Positions 27,701 through 39,700 of a stretch of 64,000 bases of DNA are shown one piece after another. The DNA lies in the NCBI GenBank assembly GCA_944472135.2, contig OX235270.1:79059168-79123167 (forward strand), given 5' to 3'. The first letter of the stretch is position 1, and every line of letters starts with the position of its first letter. A model generated the notes under the pieces. It did no database searches. It was not told where the DNA came from and saw only the letters and a list, made by a program, of their open reading frames with translations. Made by a program: the position numbers and the translations under genes. Origin of the DNA: Trichobilharzia regenti (Eukaryota; Platyhelminthes; Trematoda; Strigeidida; Schistosomatidae).

Positions 27701-30700
27701 TTAGAGTGATAAATATACAAACCAATGAATTTAGTTGTATTTGCTTTGATTACACACTGTGAGATGGTTTCCTTTGAAGGCAAAAATTACTAATTACGCA
27801 ATAGGCAGTCTGGTTGGTGTATTGTGATTTAAGCGTAAATATTTAATCATAAAAATGATACAATATACATTAGTTTGCATATACTCGACTGAACTCTACA
27901 GCTTTCCAGTTCTTTCAAGTAGCTGGCAACAATTCATGTGGTTTCTGATTTGAAACAATCTGAGTACACTTCAAACGAGTGAAACACCTTTCGATTGTTA
28001 TTTAGATCAGTTCAATCTAGTAAATGAACTTTGTTATAGATATGGATGGTTGAAAGTTATTTGTATTAGCAGGCTGTATATACCGGATGACTAACTAAAC
28101 TTAGAGTCCTTGTAGAACTTTGCACATCAGTTCTAGTTTCTGAAATCCTGACTAGCACAGAAAATAAAAGGAACAGAAATGAAGAAAAATAAGTAAAAAT
28201 TCATAATAGATAGAATATATGCTGGATAGCTGCAGTCAATTTAGAATCTTATTTAAACAAAAGTTACAAAAGTTCACTCAATTTCTTACTTAGAGTGAAT
28301 TCAAGTTTTATGTTACCAACTGACAGCTACTACGCTATCACACTAATCGAGCTTGAATATCTCAACGAGATATTCTGAGTGGAGTGCGTATATCTGAATT
28401 TTCTAGCTTACCGAGAAGGTGGGATAAATAATACTTTTGTCTGAAATCAAGTTCAATCCTATCATCAACCATCTTCACCATTACTTTATAACTCATCGTT
28501 ACTTTTGTATCCTAGCAAGTGTAAAACATCTTCAACCGTTAATATGCGTTACTTTAAAAATTGTTCATTTCAGGCGTTTGTGTTCCTCTGGATCCACTTT
28601 CCTTTCTTATTGAATATATGCCTTATGGAGATTTAAATTCATTTTTGCGCAAATACGCAAATGGAGTGTCGCCTGGTAAGTTCCGTAGCGAATTGGATTT
28701 TGACACTATAGATTCTGTTTTAGGTATAAGTACGGTCAATGGAGAATTATCAAATCCACGTAATTTGACGGTAACACCGACTTCTGCATTTTACAAGCAA
28801 TCCCATGAACAATATACGGGTGAACTGACCATTAAAACTCTTATTGAAATGATTATTGATGCTTGCGAAGCTATGGTTTACTTGAGTGAGGTGTATTATG
28901 TGCACAGGTGAGTGTGTTCCACTTCTAGTGTTGGCTGATTTCAACTCTTTGTAATACTTGAGATAAACATCTTCAAAATTCCTTCATCAGGCTATTGATT
29001 TGTAAAAGAACTAATATAATACGAATAGGTAATATCTTTTTTTCTTCTTCTACACTCTGTCACAAAATAAATGACAGGAAGTGTTCATAGTCGGGAGTAG
29101 CTAAACAAAATGCCTTACCTGTGTGTGATGATATTGCAACAGAAAGCCGAAAAAAACTGTCCTTATAAATTCTCTTAGAAAACTGCTTCACGCATTTTGT
29201 TTAAGGCTCTTTTTCTCTAGCCAAAACGTCAAACGTATACCTTCCAGTTTACTTATTTCTACAGTGTTAGTCTTTGAAAATATTTCCAAGCTTGATTTTA
29301 CAAGGAGATTGAATGTGATGTTCGGAACTGCATTCTTGGAAACTTTATCATCTTTAAATATGTAGTCCTATCTTGAGGTTCGTTCAGATTAATTTACAAT
29401 TTTACTCCGTACAAATCCCTGAGACCGCATCTATGGATATCTAAATCATCTGTTCATATATTCAACATTATCTGTGTTCACGCATTTACTTCACTGTGGT
29501 TATGTTCTTCTTTTGTTTTCGTTTTTGTCACTAAGCATTTTATACTTTCTGGTATACTAGTGGATTTCTCTGTTCATCTTGTAATGCATTTTAGGTAATG
29601 CATTTTCTTGTGCCAATAAAGAAGTTTTACGCGATTTGGTTGCCTGTTTTTTTCTCTCGCAAAACTCTATGATATTTCGAAGGAGTATTAATGATTAGGT
29701 TTACAAGCGCTGTTAGTGTGGCAGAACTATTATTGTCAACGACTGAAATACTATCGGCTATGCACAGTGTAAAATGATGTTAACTCTTTTCAACTTGAGA
29801 ATATTTTACGTGAAAAACTTTTATCTATTATACAGTCCTATTTTAGTTGTAGTCTAGCACGTTATTCTGTTTGCAATTGCGAAATTCGTTAATTGATTGC
29901 TTTCTTTGAATCAACCACTTTCTATACGCAGCAAAGAGGTTTTCATAATCTTACAAGTAGGTAATATACTTTTTAACCAATTCAATAGTCATTACTCTAC
30001 TGTGAAGCAATCATCCTAACGACATAATTCTTAGTCATTATTGCTATTATTTGATGTAGTCTTTAATCATGCTACATACAGCTTTATTATGGTCACTGAT
30101 AATATGCAACATTCTTCTACGGAGTATTCACTCATTGAAAATGCATGAAATTGTTGATATATAGTTTGATTCAGAGTACTATGTAACTCAGTTAGAGTGC
30201 ACTCAATGTGCTACCACATTATACATTCATCAACAGGATGCAAGGGAAGTGGATTTCAATTAGTGTGAACTTATACATTTCATTCTGATGTATAAAAGCT
30301 GGTGTAAACAATATTCAGGAGAATTTACTTCTGTCCACTTATTCCAGTAGGAAATAAATCAAAAAGTGCATGAATGTGTGCGTATGTTAAATGGAGTTGT
30401 AAGCTTAACTCTTTGTTATCATTTACACAATATGACAGTGGAAAGATTATCGTCTAAACAAAGGTCAGATTCGCAGTATTTCATAGGTTAACTTTATATG
30501 CAAAATGCATAAAATTAGTGGTCATATAGAGAATAAAAGTTATAAGTTAGTAATATTGCAGCAGTAACAAAAAAAGCTTTGTAAAATAGAGAATCCTAAG
30601 TATCGAATTGCTGAACAACAGAGACTGCAGCTACCATATTCGTCAATGCATATGATGTTAAATAAAAAGTTGAAGAGATACTTTAATTTGCAAAAGTGAT

Positions 30701-33700
30701 TGACAGAAAACGTTTCTAATGATATTTTATACAGAGAAAAAAGTATAACCAGTCTCTTACTCATTTAACAGCTGATATTATTTCTTTTTGATGATATAAT
30801 CTCTCTTTTGACTGGAGTACTTATTTAAACCATATGAAATGAATTCCTCTCATAATAATTATTCTTTCCCCTTGGAGTACGTTGGAGTACTAACCCCTCT
30901 CAACCTAGTCTTACTCAGATAACCTGATTAAAAGAGAATTCAATGCGAAACTTCGCACAGAAGCGCATTAAATAAGGTTGTTGAACTTTGAGACAGTGCA
31001 CAAAAGCTAAAAAAAGGAATAAGTATTTAAAGCACTCTTGAACAACGAACACTCAAAACACGTCCAGATATACACCCAACAGCCACAAAACAACCGGTAA
31101 ACATCAATCCTCCGACAAAAGCAAACGTTTTGGACGCCATAAGATTACAGCGAGCTGCCCGGAATGGCAGTATGTCCAGACGGAAATCCTCCATGAGCAC
31201 TGAGAGCTGATCCATAGACCTCAGCGGATATCGTCACGCTACTATTACAGAAAGTTCGGAAGGAAGAAGCGGTATCTGCAAAAGAAGGGTGAATTAAGCC
31301 TTTGAAAAACTTGACGTTGAATCATTTTCTTATTTACGCCAAGCAAAATATTACGTCGCGTCATCCTGGAGCGACCAACAGATGTAGCGGAGCGGAACTC
31401 CTCCAGGAACAAGATGAATTCAGTGAAAGCAAGTCACGTGCGTGTCGAATTGCAAAGCTGTCCGCCATTATCTAACAAAGCATATATTGGCAATCAAATC
31501 TCTACCTCAAATTCATCGACTTTGAGAAGGCCTTCAACATCATTGACCGCTAATTAATCTGGAAACTACTTCACCACTATGGAGTGCGCCAAACCTTTAT
31601 TAACCTCATTCAACTGTAATATGATGATGCTATATGTCAAGTGGCTTATAACGAAAAGTTCAGAGAAGAGTTTGAAATGAAAACGGGAGTGAAAAAAGAC
31701 TAACTACTGTCACCAGTAATACTTCTGAATGTGGTGAACTGGATCACTCAAGATATCCTGGGGTGACAGATGGTCATATGTTGGGCGGACAAGAAGGCTG
31801 TAGAAGATCTGAACTTCGTTAACGATTTATGGCTCATGTCAAAAAATTCGAAGATTCACAAGCGAAAGCCAGCAAGTTGGCAGAAAAGGCGGGCAACAAA
31901 GACAGGACTTCAGGTGAACACAGAGAAAACAGAGGTGATGAAGATACCTAGTTACTATCAACCATAAGCACTTATTATTATCAACGGGAGAAATTTGAAG
32001 GAAGTCACCTCTTTCACTTATCTAGGAAGCATCGTTTCAGCTACAGGAGGCATGGATGAAAATTTCAAAACCAGAATCGGAAAAGCAAGACAGACTTACA
32101 TTACTCTGAAATCAGTGTGGAAATCAACTGCACTTGGTAGGATAAATAACAAAATTCGGATTTCCAACATCAATGTCAAGTCATTTCTTCTGTATGTTTC
32201 AATGAATTTGTAGGCGCGCCACGTAAAGCATTCCTAACAGGCTACTAAAAACTTTTATCAACAGCTTTGTTCTCTGGTTCCATACTGAAGATCTAATGGC
32301 AGGCCAGAAAGAAAAAGCAACAGGAAAGTCTGTGAACGATGCAGTCAAGAACCCATTGCTGCAGATATGCTGGAGGAAATGGAGACGAATCGATCGCACG
32401 CTGAGGAGACCGGTGAGTGAGACAGCCAGCCAAAACATTGTTTTATTGGGACCGAATGGGAAATGGCTAGTCGGGTAGCTGAAGCGTGAGGAGATAAGAG
32501 CTCATATTCAATCGTGGAGTCTGCTAAGGAGGATTGCAGAGAACACGACAAACCTCTATGTTTTACTTGGAACCCTAGGCCATATTGTTAACAGATACAA
32601 GGGAGTGTGGACATCTGAATAAATTAGTTTCATTGTAAACCATTCTGAGTCATGTTATCAAGATCCTGTATGTATAGATACCTAACATCCTGGGAAGTTG
32701 AATCCGTTAAATAACACCTCAGACCAACGTTAATATCATAATCTCATATAATCAGTTCTAGCCTACATCCCAATGCATACACATTTCTTAGTTGGAAGAG
32801 ACTAAAATATGCATAACTTCCTTGCAGCACAAATTAGAGCTGTTTTCATTTTTAACATTTTGACTAAACGGTGTACAGTCGTGTGGATGAAATATCATAG
32901 TGATTAATTTCTAAATTGTTAGAGAAAATACTTTTATTTCAAGCATTTACAATGCAGCAGTCTTATAAAAACATTTTTCCAACATTCTAAAATCAATTGA
33001 TTTTTATCATATTCTTGTAAAGGTGAGTCGAATAGGTTGATTGATTTTTACACTCCATTTTGTAAGTGGTTGTGCTAAGAAATACGCATATATATATTGA
33101 TTTTACTTCATTTTGTTATTTTAGCTTTTAATTTTTCAGCGTAGAAGAAGTTCTAGTGATTTTAAACAATGCATTGCATTATCCTGCTATCAGTAAAGAA
33201 ATCTGTAGTAGATAAAAATGCCTGTGACATTTTTTTCATTATAAAGTACTAAATGAAAGGATGCCATACTTGAATAATTCTTCAAGTAACCTTTGGACAT
33301 CCATCAGGGTTTTCAGTCAATGGGGATTTTGATTACATACTTCTGGGAATACATAGGGTGAATCGAGTAAATGTAAACCAACACGCGTCTTCAGCTTTTC
33401 ATTAAGTTGCAGAAGTGTGTGTACAGAATGTTTGTTGTTTATGCATTGCTTCTAATGTCATATCTAACTAACCAACCCCTTAGTTTTCACCACACGAAAA
33501 TTCGGTTACTCCCATCGCTTCAGCGATATTAAAACTACAACGATATATAAACTATTGCAAACTATAATCTATTTATTCTTTTTATGATTTACTTTTGTAT
33601 ACCACGAGGACTTTTTGATTCAGTCCACCAAAGTACAGTAAATAATTACATCTATTTTATCTTGCACATGGTTAGATTTAATTTATCACTAAAGGACGTT

Positions 33701-36700
33701 AAAAATTCAATTTTGACATTATTATTTTACAGCTTTTCGAAGTTATTTTGGATTTTTTAAATCTCCTATTATAACAGACAAAAAGTTACATATAACATTT
33801 TTACTAGGATCTTGAACCAAGCAGGTGGCCGCCATAAGTCATATCTGTAACTGAGGTTTTCTCTTCGATCATGTAATTAATTCGTTTAGAGACAGTTACT
33901 TTTATTGCTTAAAGATGATACCATCACACTAGCTGACTCAAACAAAATAAAGACAAGTTCCACTGGTTCATTCTTATTCATAATGTATCTTAAAAAATAG
34001 GTGGGAAATGTGGAAAGTACACGAAGCCTAATTATAGTCTGATAATTCAGATGCATTAGAGACGATTTATAGCTCAGGTGGATGACAGTTTATTTGCAAA
34101 GCTTTCATTGCCGTGCTGGGCAACACCTTCAGCACATACATCAATCTGAGATGAGCTCTTAGATTTTTCCACGAGTTTATTAGTCATCTCTCCTGATGAC
34201 CTCGAACATGAATGGAGGTTTTAATGCATTTTCACACCCTCTAGGCTAGTCCCTTTGGTGTTGATTGTTTCCTTGACTTGATGTTTGACCCTTTGTGTAT
34301 GAGACTTTTTCTTATCGATTGGTAAATTTTGTTTTTGATTTGGTTGTGTTCTCTGAGCTGGATGGTTGATTTGCGAAGCTTTCATCACCCTACTAAGTGA
34401 CATCTTCAGCGCATACTTCAATCTAAAGTCTGCGCTGAAGATGTCACTTAGTAGGGTGATGAAAGCTTCGCAAATCAACCATCCAGCTCAGAGAACACAA
34501 CCAAATCAAAATCATCCACCTGAGCTACAAATCTTCTCTATCATATCTAGGTAAATTTTGTCCATGTCAATGTGCCTATTGATTGACGATTCACTGGAAT
34601 ACCAGGCTTCTAAAAATTCTCTAGCGTTCTCGATGTTTCCTCTGTGTATTATTTGAACGCTGGTTGTCCCAGTCGAATTGATGTCCATGGTTGTCTGTGT
34701 GCAGCGATATGACGGAGTGGATGTGATGTCTTTTGACGGCTAGTTTATGGTCATGGATAAGAAGACGAAGATGACGTCAACTTTGGCCAATAAAGTGTTT
34801 TCACAGTCGCTGTTGGTATTGGCTTCTTCCTGTGTTGAGTCTTTTGGTTGACATAGAGCCATCCGAGTGAAGTGACTTTGTTGGTTTGTGTGCGACGTTA
34901 CTTCTTAGAGGTTTGAAGAGTCTTGCAGTAATTTCTGAGATGTCCTGTATATATGGTAGGGTGATTTGATTTGGTAAGTCGTCCTTGGGGTAGATGTCTT
35001 TGGATGAAGTTCCGTTATATCCATTCTTTTGGAAGACGTCTATGAGATATATTTCTTTGATTTTGCTTAAGGTGGGATTGCTACAACAAGTTCTGGCTCT
35101 CTTGAGTAGTGTTTGCGTATGACTCCTTTTGTGTGTTGTTGGGTTGTCACTGTTGTAATTGAGTATTTGGTCTGTGTGAGTTGATTTCCTATAGACTTGA
35201 GTTTCTAATTTTCCTGTGTTTGTTCTCTTAACTTAGACGTCCAAGAATGGGATTTTGTTCTCTAACTCCTCTGATAATTTCCCCATAGGCGGCGAATGTT
35301 CCTATTAAAGTGAAATAGTTGATACAAATGTACAACCTTTACCACAGAACCTATATATTTTCTTAAATGAGATGAAAAAACTCAAATTCTGAATCGTTGC
35401 TACAAATGATCTACAGGATCTGAAAGGTATAAGCGTCGTATGAGTGTGTTTCTTTCACCGGAGTCCGTGTATGTCCAATAGTTGACATTACTCTGCTGCT
35501 TTGTGAACGAAGTTTCAAGTCAAAGGTTGAAGGATAATTTCTAACTTCAGTGTGGTCATCTGTGTAGCACGTAAACTTTCATACATACTGCGAAGCACTA
35601 GCTCAATAAAATTCACGAAACAATTCGTTTTCCTCGTAGTTAATCACTTATGTAATCCCGGTAATGTGGTTACAAGCAATAAATTGTGCTTAAAATATCT
35701 TTCAGTCATTGATATCGTATCATTGGATATATGTCAAATGAACTCATCTGGTATGCAAAAAACAGTCTTAAATTTTTACATTAGGGTTTTTTTTCTTGTT
35801 TTTTCCTTCGCGTTCCCCAGTGGAGCATAGGGCTTCAAACTAGAGGCTTAAAGTTTCTGTAGCAGTATTTATTTTACAGGATGAGGTTGCCAGCCTAATG
35901 CTCATTCTTTCCTCTTTACCAGCATTATTTCTGACTCAGCGAGGTAAAGGAGTGAGTCGAACGGGGATCGAACCCGGGACCATGTGTATGTTCGTTGAGC
36001 GTCCTAACCGCTATGCCACCGACGCACATATTAGGGTTACCTGTGGTATTTTCTGTCAAAGGGGATTGCCATCAGAATTAGTGTAAACATTTCGAAAGCT
36101 CTATATAGAAGAACCAAGTGGAATATGGACAAAATCACCTCTGCCTATTTTCTCAAACCGCTGTCTTATTTAACCTTATCTCATTTTGTTATCGGTGACT
36201 TGAAATCTAATCTTGCTTGTTTTCAAAATCACCTTTGTAGAAATATCTCGAAAGCCATGACACATATTTTGTACGCTGTTACTGTATATTTCATATCTAC
36301 ATATATATTTCAGAATTAGTGATTGTGTTGACTAGAATGCATAAGTAAGGTTACCCGTGAGTATCTGAGTTTGCATTACTTTGTAAAATATCTCTTGTAT
36401 GCCAAGTAAACTGCAACATTCATTATTATTATGCCATACACTTTATAAGCTCTTAAATAATTTTCTCTTTACAAACAGGGATGTGGCCACTAGAAGCTTT
36501 CTTGTTGGAAGTAAACTGATTGTTAAATTATCAGATTTTTCACTGTGTAGACCAGTTGAACCTGATGTTGATTTTGTCTCAACTTCGAATGAATCTGTAC
36601 CGATAAAGTGGTTACCGGTTGAATCTATTCTGAATGGGCGATTTCATTTGGATACTGATGTTTGGTCGTTTGGTGTTTTTTTATGGGAGGTGTTTAGTTT

Positions 36701-39700
36701 TGCAGCTGAACCTTTCGCTGAAAAAAGTTACGAAGAAGTATGTATCGGTATACGTTTTATGTCAATATATTTTGTTTGTTTCTATTATATTTGGTTTTTT
36801 TAAACTGTGGAATGCCCCATTGATCTTTGTCAATAAGATATATGTATAAGGTTGATTGGATATTCTGTGAATACGTTAACGGCCTACTGACCGAGATAAG
36901 AAACAAACAAACTGGCTCACAGACAACTATGATTTGGTGGACGAAATAAGTATCTATGTATATTTCAAAAAAAGTTCCTATCCACTTACCTTACTATTCA
37001 TAAGTAATGTATTATTTCCGCTGAAACTTTTACATTAAAACTTGATGGAACTACTATTATTTACTAGGAGTATATTTTCCTTTATTCATTGTCTGTATTT
37101 TTACATGGCCTTTCTATTCATTTCTTATAAATGAATGAAAGTCAGGTTGCTTTTTTTTCAGCATTATACAATTTTCAGCATACCCCTATTCACATGCATA
37201 TCTTTACTTTTTCTAACATAAGATCAGGGAAGAAGCTCTAAAATACAAAATCGCAAGTAAATAACCCGAATGCTATTGCAAAATAATTAACATGAGGAAA
37301 TGATTACTAAAAGACTGAGTACACGTTTTATGTACAAATACATTCGTAAATAAATTACTGTCAGCACGGAATCTGGATCTCTCAGATAATTTATGTTGCA
37401 TGTCTCACAAGCGAAGACCAACAAGTTGGCAAAAGACGCAGTGAAGACAGCATTTCCCGTGAAATATGGGAAAGACGTAGGCGATGAAGTTATTCGACCA
37501 ACAGCAAACACCAGTCAATATAGAAAACCAATAGAAGCCCCTTCCACCTACTTGATCAGCATCGTCTCGACAACGGACAGCGGCGTGGATGAGAATGTTA
37601 TAGTCATAGTACAACAGTAGGAAGATACCCATTACTTTGGAGTCAGTATGGAGATTCACTGCACCCAACATATTCAAAAAGATTCGAATTCTTAATACTA
37701 ATGTTAAGTCACTGCTACTACATGATTCAGAGACTTATCCTGTGTGTCACTAAAAGTATTTCCAACAGGCTGCAGCAGACTTTCATCATCAGCTACCTTT
37801 GGTTGCTATTGAAAATCAGACCAGACCGACCAGAAAAAATTTATCAGTAGTATGTACAGGCGTTTACTGGCATTAAAATATCATATAGCAGGGAGATATG
37901 TTTGACATCAGAGAAAGTAAATGTTTCAGCGTTGTGGAAAAACATGGAAGATGTGAAATTGACACAAAGAAACACAATATGAAGGCCAGAAGTAGCACAA
38001 CACGGAAGATCTGTGCTAGTGGTGCGTTGAAGATAAGGTGTACATAGTTTCGTTACGTAGCCATATCAAATTCCAAATGAACATCACCTCTACCGTTACA
38101 ACGGAAATGCACTGGACATACACCAAGCAGAACGTTGACTGACATCATAAACCAAACATTCGGGTGGTACGCGTATTGGAAGCGATGAGTTGAGTATGCT
38201 TCTCGAAGTAACTTGGAGGAGATCACGTTATGAAGGAACATAAACTTGTGAGAAATTGTGGAGCTAATCGACATTGATATCAGAGGATTGAATGCAGTAC
38301 TGAAGCCCTCTATTTCCTGGTGGGAACGGAAGGAGTAAATACTAATTATCTCTTAATAGATAAAAACCATCTCTCACTTCTGTGACCATGCATCAAATAT
38401 CACTAAATCAGTGTGATGAAAATGTATTGGAATATTTTATTCACACTAGATAAGGTTTTTGATATAACGCAGAGATACAGTATCACTAACTGGATAACGT
38501 TTCGAGCACAGTTTATTGCTCATCATTATGAGCACTAAAATGGATTTACTGATTCATGTTTTGTTTGTATCTTACATCTCTCTATATGTGAGACACTTTT
38601 GTTTTTTATTTAAGTATTTATTCACTATTTGTTTATATTTTGTTTACTTCAACGTTATTTATCTCTTTTGTGAAGTTTGCTAAGTTATGTATTATCACGT
38701 GACATTCCGTATTGTCTTATAGACATACATATTAAAGAACGCATGGTTTCTTTTGTTTTCAATTTGTACAAAGTGTCAAGTAGTCGCAATAAAATTGTGT
38801 ATTTACAGCCCTCAAATAATTGATCCTTCAGATAAAATTCGAACTTCTTCTTTTATCGCTAAACATAAAGTTCCTGTCTCCTTGTCTTAATCGTAGGTTG
38901 ATCAGTCACTCAAATTAGTTGTCAGTCATTTTTAACAAAGTAAGAACTACAGTTTTAGCAGAATAAAGTGGTACCATCTTTTATTTCGTTGCCTTCTCGT
39001 CAGCTGCTTACATGGCAAAGACATTATTAAATATATCTACAACAACAATTTTAACATACTTGCACAGAGTTCATTTTAAACAAAAATCAATCAATTCTCC
39101 TTAAGTTTACTGAAGCCATTTCCATCAAGCACCTGAAACCTGATTTATGCGTCCAGAAAGAAGCGGTTATCAGCCTTTCTTTGCCCTGGTAACTGGATAA
39201 TTTCACCTCTCTTTCTTCCGAATGTGAAATGCTAAATGTTTCCATTGTGTTTGATTATTATTGTTCGGAATATTGGTTAATATTGCATATTTATATATGT
39301 ATATATTTTTAGTGTATGAGTATATTGATCGATTGATTTTTGTTTAAACTGAACTCTGTGCAAGTATGTTAAAATTGTTGTTGTAGATATATTTAATAAT
39401 GTCTTTGCCATGTAAGCAGCTGACGAGAAGGCAACGAAATAAAAGATGGTACCATTTTATTCTGCTAAAACTGTAGTTCTTGCTTTGTTCAAATTCATTA
39501 AGGGGAATAAATATATGAAATCATTTTAAATTTTTCCAACCTTAAAAAATTTTTAGTGAAATGAAATCTTGGAGCGAGTAATCTGTGTTTATTAGCTTCA
39601 ATTATTCCACTGTATATATATATATATATATACGTCATAGTAACATTTACGTTTCTCAATCAAATTTCACGAATTATGTTTATTTTCAAATGTTTTCTTC

